A stretch of DNA of 46,317 nt from Patescibacteria group bacterium (GTDB taxonomy: Bacteria > Patescibacteriota > Patescibacteriia > Patescibacteriales > UBA12465): contig JAKLGM010000005.1 in the NCBI GenBank assembly GCA_022710685.1, forward strand, positions 1 through 46,317, read 5' to 3'. The stretch's first letter is position 1. Each line of letters opens with the position of its first letter. The position numbers were made by a program, and so were the translations under genes. The notes under the pieces are model-generated. The model did not search any database. It saw only the letters and a program-made list of their open reading frames with translations, and was not told the DNA's origin. Positions 16,546 through 23,211 of the stretch are shown here, piece after piece.

Positions 16546-17172
16546 ATGGAAATCAAATTACAAGCGCAAGCGCGAGAGTTGAAAGAGAATTTGGCGGCTG
16601 ATTTCGTTCCGGCAGTATTATACGGTCCGGGCGTGGCTAACCAAAACCTCAAAGTGAGAAAAATAGATTTAGAAAGAGCGGTGGAGGCTGGCGGCGAATC
16701 GACTTTGGTCGATTTAGAAATCACCGGCGGCCAGACTGTCAAAGTCCTATTAAAGGATTTGCAGTTTAACCCGATCAAGGGGACTGTCCGTCATGTTGAC
16801 CTTTATCAGGTTGATATGAAAAAGAAAATTACCACTGAGATTCCGTTGCATTTCGTGGGCGAGAGCAAGGCTGTCAAAGAGTTGGGCTGCTTGTTGGTCA
16901 AGAACATGGATTCAGTCGAGGTGGAATGTTTGCCGACTGACTTAGTCAGTTTTATCGAAGTCGATATTTCCGCTTTGAAGGAGATGCATGATACCATCAG
17001 CGTCGGCGATTTAAAATTGCCTAAAGGTATGGAGGCTTTGGATGATGCTGAGAATAGCATCGTTACCGTGACCGAACAGGAAGAAGAAGAGGTCGCTCCA
17101 GCTCCGGCTGCTGCTGAGGCTGCTCCGGCTGCTGCTCCGGCTGCCACCGAAAAGAAAGAAGAAAAGAAATAA
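16546..17172 (+). CDS. rplY: 50S ribosomal protein L25 (general stress protein CTC type)
   Basis: The protein has 208 residues. The N-terminal L25 beta-barrel (MEIKLQAQAR...VPAVLYGPGV, VLLKDLQFNPIKGTVRHVDLYQV) binds 5S rRNA. It is followed by the TL5/CTC-type C-terminal domain (TTEIPLHFVGESKAVKELGCLL...VECLPTDLVSFIEVDISALKE). The tail is an E/A/P-rich low-complexity segment ending in lysines. Length matches the two-domain CTC form rather than the short E. coli L25. It starts 8 bases after rodA and ends before a strong terminator, so it may be co-transcribed with rodA. Confidence 0.95.
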   Translation: MEIKLQAQARELKENLAADFVPAVLYGPGVANQNLKVRKIDLERAVEAGGESTLVDLEITGGQTVKVLLKDLQFNPIKGTVRHVDLYQVDMKKKITTEIPLHFVGESKAVKELGCLLVKNMDSVEVECLPTDLVSFIEVDISALKEMHDTISVGDLKLPKGMEALDDAENSIVTVTEQEEEEVAPAPAAAEAAPAAAPAATEKKEEKK

Positions 17173-17184
17173 TCATCACGATAT

Positions 17185-17215
17185 AAAAGACGCCCTATTG
17201 TTAGGGCGTCTTTTT
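17185..17215. terminator. Bidirectional terminator between rplY and prmC
   Basis: A 13-bp perfect stem (AAAAGACGCCCTA / TAGGGCGTCTTTT) has a 4-base loop and flanking A/T runs, suited to both convergent genes. Confidence 0.88.
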
Positions 17216-17225
17216 GTTTGAAAGG

Positions 17226-18089
17226 TTATTGGTTTTTTATCTTTATCACTACTATTCTTTCTTGGCCGCGTAAATCTATTTTGATGCTGGTTTCGGCTTG
17301 GGGCCAGTATTCTTTAGCTAATTTTCTGATAGCTTGGTTTTGGCTCGGGTCGATTTCTAGGACAAAGGTGATGTCTTTAGCTTTGAGCTTAATGCTTTGC
17401 TTGAAGAAGCGACGGTAGGCATCAAGGCCGTCAAGACCGGAGATCAAGGCCAGGCGAGGCTCCTTTTGGATGGAAGGTGAAGCGGCAAATTGTTCTGGAG
17501 TTAGATAGGGCAGGTTAGCGGTAATGATCAGCGGAAAAGAAAATTCTTTTGTCAAAATCGGAGAGAGTAAGTCGCCCTTGAGCCATTTTATCTTTTTTGC
17601 GACACCATTCCTGGCAGCATTAATTTGGGCAGTTTTTAGCGCCAAACGGGAAATATCGATGCCAGTATAGGCAACGGTAGGGTGTGGCATGTTTTTGGCT
17701 AGGGAAATAATAATGCAGCCAGAGCCGGTGCCGATATCTACGATTTCTCGCGGACTCTGTGATGGCGCTAGTTCAATTGCTGTTTCTACTAGAAGCTCAG
17801 TTTCCGGGCGGGGGATCAGGGTATGGCGGTTAACTAAAAAATTAGAGTTGAAAAATTCTTGGTAGCCCAGAAGATAGGCCACGGGCCAGCCGCTAAGGCG
17901 GCGGCGTATTAATCTCCGGTATTTTCTGGTTTGCCCCCAACTTATTTTATCTTCAGAGTGGGACAGGAGCCAGACTCGATCTTTGCTAAGGGCGTGCGCC
18001 AAAAGAATCTCAGCCTCTAAGTATGATGCTTCTAGGCCTTTTTGCTTTAATTTTTGGCTAGAGGTTGTTAGCGCTTGCTTTATTGTCAT
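17226..18089 (-). CDS. prmC: Release factor glutamine methyltransferase PrmC
   Basis: The protein has 287 residues. The N-terminal helical domain binds the release factor (EAEILLAHAL, GWPVAYLLGYQEFF). It is followed by LIPRPETELLVE and the SAM-binding Rossmann fold with DIGTGSGCI (118-126). It methylates the GGQ glutamine of release factors. The catalytic NPPY motif reads NLPY here (192-195), an unusual substitution of the first proline. The downstream EPRLALISGLDGLDAYRRF is typical of PrmC, so the assignment stands. prfA lies upstream on the same strand but is separated by an opposite-strand small gene. Confidence 0.9.
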   Translation of the reverse strand: MTIKQALTTSSQKLKQKGLEASYLEAEILLAHALSKDRVWLLSHSEDKISWGQTRKYRRLIRRRLSGWPVAYLLGYQEFFNSNFLVNRHTLIPRPETELLVETAIELAPSQSPREIVDIGTGSGCIIISLAKNMPHPTVAYTGIDISRLALKTAQINAARNGVAKKIKWLKGDLLSPILTKEFSFPLIITANLPYLTPEQFAASPSIQKEPRLALISGLDGLDAYRRFFKQSIKLKAKDITFVLEIDPSQNQAIRKLAKEYWPQAETSIKIDLRGQERIVVIKIKNQ

Positions 18090-18133
18090 TTTTGTAGTAG
18101 TTTTATGAGTAGTAACTTTAAAACCTAGTCCTT

Positions 18134-18478
18134 ATGGCGTTCAGAAGTAAAAGGAAGAAAATTCTTTCTGTCAAAAAGAAAGAGTCCGAGGTCCGTATTA
18201 TTTTATATGGTTTCCGGGCTGAGACCCACAAGATTGTAGCTGATTTTAACCGATTTTTTGCCGCTAATCCAGCTTTGTCTTGCCGAGTCCTAGTACTTAA
18301 TTTCTCCGATGCCAGAGTCGCTGATTTGGATGGGGATAATAATGACGTTGATTACATTGTGATAAAATGTAACAAAGCCAAGACCCTGAAAAAGATAGAG
18401 ATTGCTCTGTCGTGCGATGCTGAGCTTAAGAAACATCTGATTGATTTTCAGTCGGTTGTTTTTACCAGTTCTTTCTAA
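18134..18478 (+). CDS. Small basic protein of unknown function between prmC and prfA
   Basis: The protein has 114 residues and a strongly basic N-terminus (FRSKRKKILSVKKKESE), followed by an alternating strand/helix pattern. The segments VRIILYGF, CRVLVLNFSDARVADL and DYIVIKC look like beta strands of a small alpha/beta domain. It is transcribed opposite to prmC and prfA and ends at its own terminator. It interrupts the common rpmE-prfA-prmC order. No family is recognised; nucleic-acid binding is possible from the basic tail but not shown. Confidence 0.65.
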   Translation: MAFRSKRKKILSVKKKESEVRIILYGFRAETHKIVADFNRFFAANPALSCRVLVLNFSDARVADLDGDNNDVDYIVIKCNKAKTLKKIEIALSCDAELKKHLIDFQSVVFTSSF

Positions 18479-18508
18479 AATCCCGAAGGTTAACCCCCGG
18501 GATTTTTT
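18477..18508. terminator. Terminator between the 18134 gene and prfA
   Basis: The stem AAAATCCCG / CGGGATTTT (9 bp, 12-base loop) is followed by T's on +. It also lies just past the end of prfA on the minus strand. Confidence 0.75.
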
Positions 18509-18514
18509 ATTTTA

Positions 18515-19549
18515 TCAATTCAATTTTTCTTTGAGGGCTGAGATTATATCATCCAAATCACCGTCCATAATGGTAGAGATATTATGCCAGGATTCACCGA
18601 TGCGATGGTCAGTGATACGATCTTGCGGAAAATTATAAGTGCGGATTTTGTCGCTGCGGTCGCCGCCGCCGACTTGGCTTTTTCTTTCTACTGACTCTCG
18701 GGCTTGGCGGTCTTCTTCCGCTTTGGCCAATAGGCGGGAGCGCAATATCTGTAAAGCCTTTTCTTTGTTTTGGTGTTGGGATTTTTGATCTTGGCAACTG
18801 ACAATCATGCCAGTGGGAATATGAAGCACCCGGATGGCAGAATAGGTAGTGTTGACGCTCTGACCGCCTGGACCGGAAGAACAGAAAGTATCAATTCGGA
18901 TATCGCTCATCTTTATCTCTAAATCAACTTCCTCGGCCTTAGGCAGCACCACGACAGTTGAAGTTGAGGTATGAATGCGGCCTTGTTTTTCGGTTTCCGG
19001 GACGCGTTGGACGCGGTGAGTGCCGGCTTCATATTTCAAAAGGCCATAGGCACCAGTGCCTTTGACTTCAAAGATGACTTCTTTGTAGCCGCCAATACCG
19101 ATAACGCTAGAGTTTAGTAATTCCACTTTAAAGCCATGGGTTTCGGCAAAACGGGAATACATCCGGAAAAGATCGGCGGTAAACAAGGCTGATTCATCGC
19201 CACCGGTGCCGCCCCGGATTTCAATAATAGCATCTTTTTTGTCGTTTGGATTGGCTGGGTGGAGTTCTTCTTTGATAGCCGCTTCTAATTTGGCCTTCTT
19301 ATTTTCCAATTCTTCAATCTCGCTCTGGGCGATGGCTTTCAGCTCGGCGTCACTTTCGTTCTTGATAATTTCTTGGTTGCCGGTTAAGTCATTGTCGATT
19401 TTTTCCCACTCTAAAATCATCTCATAGGCCGGCTTGAGATTAGAGTGCTCCTTGGAAACCTTGGTCATTTCAGTTCGGTCATTAATAAGCGCCGGGTCTA
19501 CCAGTTTGTTTTCCAGGTCTTTATATTTTTGCTTAATGTCTTCGTACAT
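18515..19549 (-). CDS. prfA: Peptide chain release factor 1
   Basis: The protein has 344 residues. An N-terminal coiled coil is followed by the release-factor core. The GGQ motif (SSGPGGQSVNTTYSAIRV, Gln230) enters the peptidyl-transferase centre. The stop-codon recognition tripeptide reads PET (RVPETEKQGRIHTS, 184-186), the PxT form of RF1, not the SPF of RF2, so it should read UAA and UAG. The length is slightly short of the usual ~355-360. It is preceded on the same strand by rpmE, a common bacterial order. Confidence 0.95.
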   Translation of the reverse strand: MYEDIKQKYKDLENKLVDPALINDRTEMTKVSKEHSNLKPAYEMILEWEKIDNDLTGNQEIIKNESDAELKAIAQSEIEELENKKAKLEAAIKEELHPANPNDKKDAIIEIRGGTGGDESALFTADLFRMYSRFAETHGFKVELLNSSVIGIGGYKEVIFEVKGTGAYGLLKYEAGTHRVQRVPETEKQGRIHTSTSTVVVLPKAEEVDLEIKMSDIRIDTFCSSGPGGQSVNTTYSAIRVLHIPTGMIVSCQDQKSQHQNKEKALQILRSRLLAKAEEDRQARESVERKSQVGGGDRSDKIRTYNFPQDRITDHRIGESWHNISTIMDGDLDDIISALKEKLN

Positions 19550-19564
19550 AATAAAGGTTATAAA

Positions 19565-19625
19565 AAATTGGCCTCCGACAGCTATAGTCTACCATAAGTA
19601 GACCACAATTGTTAGAGGCCAATTT
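19565..19625 (-). terminator. Two-stem terminator between rpmE and prfA
   Basis: On the minus strand an outer 11-bp stem (AAATTGGCCTC / GAGGCCAATTT) encloses a second stem (GTCTAC/GTAGAC), and a T-run follows. It ends before the prfA ATG, so it could terminate rpmE mRNA or attenuate prfA expression. Confidence 0.65.
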
Positions 19626-19632
19626 ATCTCAG

Positions 19633-19923
19633 TTATTTTTTGCTTTTGGCGCTTTTCTTTTCAGCTAAAGCGGCTCTTTTTACCTTTTTGCCTTTTCTGG
19701 TTTCCGCGGCTTCCTTCTGTTTTTCAACTTTAGCCTGGAATTTTTCGGCGCGGCGGGCAGTGTCTACTAATTTCTGCTTGCCAGTGTAAAAAGGATGGCA
19801 CTTGGAGCATAAGTCAATTTTTAACTCCGGTTCAGTGGAACCAGTTTCAAAAGTATTGCCGCAGGCGCAGCTAACCTTGATTTTGTCATGATATTTCGGA
19901 TGGATGTCCTTTTTCATATTCAT
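19633..19923 (-). CDS. rpmE: 50S ribosomal protein L31 (zinc-binding form) with lysine-rich tail
   Basis: The protein has 96 residues. The core [20 protein letters not shown]...[18 protein letters not shown] is L31, and the CACG and CSKC cysteines mark the zinc-containing C+ form. About 30 extra residues at the C-terminus are Lys/Ala/Glu-rich. Two starts are possible: 19923 (MNMKK), which overlaps a TATAAT-like element, and 19917 (MKK), which I think equally likely. It precedes prfA on the same strand. A double-stem structure directly upstream may regulate it. Confidence 0.93.
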   Translation of the reverse strand: MNMKKDIHPKYHDKIKVSCACGNTFETGSTEPELKIDLCSKCHPFYTGKQKLVDTARRAEKFQAKVEKQKEAAETRKGKKVKRAALAEKKSAKSKK

Positions 19924-19928
19924 TATAA

Positions 19929-19962
19929 AAAGCGAGCTTAACCATAGTGGTTAAATCGCTTT
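19929..19962 (-). promoter_or_regulatory. Candidate structured leader or attenuator upstream of rpmE
   Basis: On the minus strand AAAGCGA / TCGCTTT (7 bp) encloses TTAACCA / TGGTTAA (7 bp, 3-base loop), followed by TT and the start codons. L31 autoregulatory leaders are known in other phyla. This could be an analogous leader, or an attenuator acting on rpmE. Confidence 0.5.
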
Positions 19963-20023
19963 GTTTTGCTTATTTTTTGATAAAACTACAATATCATAGT
20001 TAAAAAATTTAATCAAGGGGGCG

Positions 20024-20052
20024 TTGAAAAAATCGCTTTGGGGTGTTAGTAT
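20024..20052 (+). promoter_or_regulatory. Candidate promoter of the rfbB gene
   Basis: TTGAAA, 17 bases and TAGTAT lie about 28 bases upstream of the rfbB ATG. Confidence 0.45.
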
Positions 20053-20080
20053 ATAGGAAAATATAAAATAACTAAAAAAT

Positions 20081-21046
20081 ATGAAGATATTGGTTACTGG
20101 CGGGGCCGGTTTTATCGGCTCCAATTTCATTATTTATTGGCTCAAGAATCATCCAGCCGACTCCATTATTAATCTAGATAAGCTGACCTACGCCGGCAAT
20201 CTGGATAATTTAGCCGAACTAGCCGGTGATAGCCGCTATAGTTTTGTCCAGGGCGATATTTGCGACTTTGCTTTAGTGAGTGGCTTGTTAAAGGATGTGG
20301 AACTGATTGTTCATTTTGCGGCAGAGAGCCACGTCGACAGATCTATCGCCAATAGTGCCGAATTCATCAAAACCAACGTGGAGGGAACTAGAACTTTGCT
20401 GGAGGCTGCTCGCCTAAATGGAAATATTCGTTTTCATCATATTTCTACCGACGAAGTTTTTGGCTCATTGAATCCGGGCGAGCCGAAATTTAATGAACAG
20501 ACCCCTTATGACCCCCACTCTCCTTACAGTGCTTCTAAAGCAGCCTCCGACCATTTAGTCCGCGCTTATTATCACACCCATAACCTGCCGATTACGATTT
20601 CTAACTGCTCTAATAATTACGGACCGCGACAGTTTCCGGAAAAGTTAATCCCGCTTTTCGTCACTAACCTGATAGAGGGCAAGAAAGTTCCGGTCTATGG
20701 TCAAGGGAAGAATGTCCGAGATTGGATTTATGTCGATGACCATAACCGCGGTGTTGATTTGATTATTCAGAAGGGTGAAATCGGCGAGACCTACTGCTTG
20801 GGCGGTAATAATGAGTTAACCAACATGGAGATTACCAAAGATATTTTGGTTCTGATGGGGCGGGGAGAGGAGATGATTGAGTACGTGGCTGACCGTCCGG
20901 GTCATGATTTCCGTTATGCTATTAATTTTTCTAAGGCTCAAAATGATTTAGGCTGGGAACCACAAGTAAATTTTTCCGCTGGGTTGAAATTAACTATTGA
21001 GTGGTATCAGGATAATCAGGAATGGTGGCAGAAGTTGAAAAAATAG
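20081..21046 (+). CDS. rfbB: dTDP-glucose 4,6-dehydratase
   Basis: The protein has 321 residues and an extended SDR fold. It has the NAD-binding GGAGFIGSNF at the N-terminus, STDEVFGSL, and the catalytic YSASKAASDH (YxxxK). The RDWIYVDDH and GETYCLGGNNELTN segments are typical of RmlB/RfbB. It dehydrates dTDP-glucose to dTDP-4-keto-6-deoxyglucose, the second step of dTDP-L-rhamnose synthesis. rfbD and rfbA follow, but separated by a terminator and a tRNA-like element, so they are probably not on the same transcript. Confidence 0.95.
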   Translation: MKILVTGGAGFIGSNFIIYWLKNHPADSIINLDKLTYAGNLDNLAELAGDSRYSFVQGDICDFALVSGLLKDVELIVHFAAESHVDRSIANSAEFIKTNVEGTRTLLEAARLNGNIRFHHISTDEVFGSLNPGEPKFNEQTPYDPHSPYSASKAASDHLVRAYYHTHNLPITISNCSNNYGPRQFPEKLIPLFVTNLIEGKKVPVYGQGKNVRDWIYVDDHNRGVDLIIQKGEIGETYCLGGNNELTNMEITKDILVLMGRGEEMIEYVADRPGHDFRYAINFSKAQNDLGWEPQVNFSAGLKLTIEWYQDNQEWWQKLKK

Positions 21047-21047
21047 C

Positions 21048-21074
21048 AAAAAACTCCCCAGAGGAGAGTTTTTT
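21048..21074 (+). terminator. Terminator after rfbB
   Basis: A stem AAAAAACTC / GAGTTTTTT plus two further G-C pairs after a mismatch, with a short A/G-rich loop, lies immediately after the rfbB stop codon. Confidence 0.75.
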
Positions 21075-21157
21075 GTATAAACTTTGCGGAAAAAATGTAA
21101 TTTTAATCTTGACCATAATATTTTAGCATTTTAAATATTAATGTCAATTTTTTCTAG

Positions 21158-21226
21158 TGGACCAGCGGGGAGTTGAACCCCGAAAGTTTAACTGTCAAGA
21201 TTAAATCCGCGACCGCCGCCTGGCCC
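21158..21226 (-). ncRNA. 69-nt tRNA-like element (acceptor and T arm intact, D arm degenerate)
   Basis: On the minus strand GGGCCAG (7 nt) pairs with CTGGTCC, followed by a discriminator A. A 5-bp T arm, CGGGG-TTCAACT-CCCCG, has a canonical T-loop. A middle stem TTTAA/TTAAA with a possible U-G closing pair leaves a 7-base loop CTTGACA, and the variable region is 4 nt. Only 14 nt separate the acceptor and middle stems and they form no normal D arm, so an ordinary tRNA is unlikely. It may be a tRNA pseudogene, a reduced tmRNA-like tRNA domain without tag frame, or an unusual tRNA. CCA is not encoded. Confidence 0.5.
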
Positions 21227-21297
21227 AGGCTAATATTCTAGCATTTAGGCCATCAAGCGACGGTAAAGAGGCGGTAAAATTTAATTAAAATAATTCT

Positions 21298-22149
21298 ATG
21301 GCAATACTTATTTTAGGAGCTCAAGGTAATTTAGGAGCGCAATTAGTTTCTGTTTTCGGGTCCGAGGCTATAGCCTGGGATCGGGAAGATTTGGATATTA
21401 CCGATAGGGATAAAGTTTTAGAAAAAATTTCTGGCTTGAAGCCAGAGGTTATCATAAATGCTACTGCCTATAACGCTGTTGATAAATGCGAATCTGATCC
21501 GGCTGAGCTTGATTTAGCCAAGAAGCTTAATGGTGCTGCGGTCGGTTATTTAGCCGAAGCGGCCTTGGTGACTGGGGCAATTTTGATCCATTATTCCACC
21601 GATTATGTCTTTAACGGCGAGGCTGATGGATACAGAGAAGAGGCTATCCCCAATCCAATTAATAATTATGGCCGGACTAAATTGTTGGGAGAGCAGGAGT
21701 TGAGTAAAAAAAGTGTACAAGGATTAAAATATTATTTAATCAGGACTTCAAAATTGTTCGGACCAAAAGGACCGGCGGCTGTTTCTAAGCCGAGCTTCTT
21801 TGATTTGATGCTTGGTTTGTCTAAAGACAGGGAAGAGCTTAAGGCAGTGGACGAAGAATTGAGTTGTTTCACTTACACTGCCGATCTGGCCTCGGCGACC
21901 AAGGATTTATTAGAAAAGGGATATCCCTACGGAATTTATCATATTGTTAACAGTCATCCGGCTACTTGGTATGAGGCGGTGTCTAGCTTGTTTGCCATTG
22001 CCGGGATTAATGTTAAACTGGTAGCGGTCAAGGGCGTTGATTTCCCCCGCCCGGCCCAGCGGCCGAAATGTTCGGTCCTTATTAATACTAAATTCCCGCC
22101 CTTAAGAGATTATCAGGTGGCTTTGCGGGAGTATTTAAAATTAAATTAA
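21298..22149 (+). CDS. rfbD: dTDP-4-dehydrorhamnose reductase
   Basis: The protein has 283 residues and a Rossmann-fold SDR. It has [17 protein letters not shown] (NAD(P)H binding), [27 protein letters not shown], and [12 protein letters not shown] (YxxxK), all RmlD landmarks. It reduces the 4-keto group in the last step to dTDP-L-rhamnose. rfbA follows after only 4 bases, so the two are co-transcribed. The preceding step needs RfbC (3,5-epimerase), which is not in the window and is not fused here. Confidence 0.92.
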   Translation: MAILILGAQGNLGAQLVSVFGSEAIAWDREDLDITDRDKVLEKISGLKPEVIINATAYNAVDKCESDPAELDLAKKLNGAAVGYLAEAALVTGAILIHYSTDYVFNGEADGYREEAIPNPINNYGRTKLLGEQELSKKSVQGLKYYLIRTSKLFGPKGPAAVSKPSFFDLMLGLSKDREELKAVDEELSCFTYTADLASATKDLLEKGYPYGIYHIVNSHPATWYEAVSSLFAIAGINVKLVAVKGVDFPRPAQRPKCSVLINTKFPPLRDYQVALREYLKLN

Positions 22150-22153
22150 AACT

Positions 22154-22879
22154 ATGAAAGGCATCATTCTCTCCGGCGGCAGCGCTACACGCCTGCGCCC
22201 CTGCACCAAGGTCACTTCCAAGCAACTATTGCCAGTCTATAATCGCCCCATGATTTATTACCCTTTAAATACCCTGATTAAGGCTGGGATCAAGGAGATT
22301 TTGATTATCGTGGCGCCGGAACGGGCCGGTGATTATCTAAATCTTTTGGGTAGCGGCAAAGAATTCGGCGTCAAGTTTACTTATGAAGTCCAGGACAAGC
22401 CGGAAGGTTTGGCCCAGGCTTTTATCATTGGTGAAAAATTCATTGATGAAGATTCGGTCTGCATGATTTTGGGTGATAATATTTTTGAAGACGATTTGGC
22501 TGACGATATTAAGAGCTTCAAGGGCGGGGCTAAGGTTTTTGCTCGCCCCGTGCCGGACCCGGAACGTTTCGGCGTAGTCGAGTTTGACGCTAATATGAAA
22601 GCCATATCCATCGAAGAAAAACCGGCTCAACCGAAATCTAATTATTGCGTTACCGGCATGTATGTCTATGATAATCGGGTGGTTGAGGTGGCTAAGAATC
22701 TGAAGCCATCGGCACGCGGGGAATTAGAGATAACTGATCTGAATCGTTGGTATCTAGAAAAAGGAGAGCTGGAAGTGGCGATGATCAAGGGGGCCTGGAT
22801 TGATGCCGGTACTTTTGATAGCTTGCTCGAAGCGCAGAATTTAGCAAAAGAGAGATTGCAAAGCAAGTTAATCATTTAA
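22154..22879 (+). CDS. rfbA: Glucose-1-phosphate thymidylyltransferase (short form)
   Basis: The protein has 241 residues with the nucleotidyltransferase signature [22 protein letters not shown]. It continues with [25 protein letters not shown] (metal site), [27 protein letters not shown] and [13 protein letters not shown]. It makes dTDP-glucose from glucose 1-phosphate and dTTP, feeding rfbB. It is about 50 residues shorter than E. coli RmlA and lacks the C-terminal helical extension, a form common in many bacteria and archaea. It ends at a terminator. Confidence 0.93.
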   Translation: MKGIILSGGSATRLRPCTKVTSKQLLPVYNRPMIYYPLNTLIKAGIKEILIIVAPERAGDYLNLLGSGKEFGVKFTYEVQDKPEGLAQAFIIGEKFIDEDSVCMILGDNIFEDDLADDIKSFKGGAKVFARPVPDPERFGVVEFDANMKAISIEEKPAQPKSNYCVTGMYVYDNRVVEVAKNLKPSARGELEITDLNRWYLEKGELEVAMIKGAWIDAGTFDSLLEAQNLAKERLQSKLII

Positions 22880-22893
22880 TCTTTTTAATAAAT

Positions 22894-22926
22894 AAACCCT
22901 TCTGTGACCAGAAGGGTTTTGTGTTT
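22894..22926. terminator. Terminator after rfbA, also facing the 36-residue peptide gene
   Basis: An 11-bp perfect stem (AAACCCTTCTG / CAGAAGGGTTT) has a 4-base loop, with T's after it on +. It can also end the convergent minus-strand micro-gene. Confidence 0.83.
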
Positions 22927-22952
22927 TATGGTAGGTTTTTCTTTTAGGGGGA

Positions 22953-23063
22953 TTAACTGACGAAAAGGGCAATCGTGGCGATAATTGACATAAAAATCAG
23001 CGCTTCAACAGTGCCGGTTTGGATTTGGGCCTTTTCAAGAGTCTTTTTGATTTTTGCTTTCAT
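22953..23063 (-). CDS. 36-residue single-helix membrane peptide
   Basis: The minus-strand frame runs from ATG (23063) to TAA (22953). The N-terminus is a short basic amphipathic segment (MKAKIKKTLEKAQ). It is followed by QTGTVEALIF and one hydrophobic helix MSIIATIALFVS that ends at the stop. The case for a real gene is a strong promoter (TTGACA-17-TATACT) exactly placed upstream, with a ~42-nt leader and a terminator downstream. The start lacks a Shine-Dalgarno, as do most genes here. Function is unknown; small membrane proteins of this shape often modulate a larger membrane complex, or can be toxic peptides. Confidence 0.6.
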   Translation of the reverse strand: MKAKIKKTLEKAQIQTGTVEALIFMSIIATIALFVS

Positions 23064-23112
23064 GAGGAACGGGTTTTTGGGGTTAAAAAATGTTTTAATT
23101 AATTGTGCAGGG

Positions 23113-23141
23113 AGTATACAACGTTTTTATTGTTTTGTCAA
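23113..23141 (-). promoter_or_regulatory. Near-consensus promoter for the 36-residue peptide
   Basis: On the minus strand TTGACA, 17 bases and TATACT; transcription would start near 23106, 42 bases before the ATG. Confidence 0.75.
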
Positions 23142-23156
23142 TATGTAGTATTTGGT

Positions 23157-23185
23157 TTGAAAAACGGGCCTAGATACTGTATAAT
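23157..23185 (+). promoter_or_regulatory. hisS: Promoter of hisS
   Basis: TTGAAA, 17 bases and TATAAT (preceded directly by TG) lie 26 bases upstream of the hisS ATG. Confidence 0.7.
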
Positions 23186-23211
23186 AATGGTATTATAACA
23201 ACTTATCATTT

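Noticed and set aside
21158-21297. A complete tmRNA on the minus strand
   Set aside because: The acceptor and T arm would fit, but the matching 5' acceptor strand lies only ~60 nt away, with no tag reading frame or pseudoknot region.
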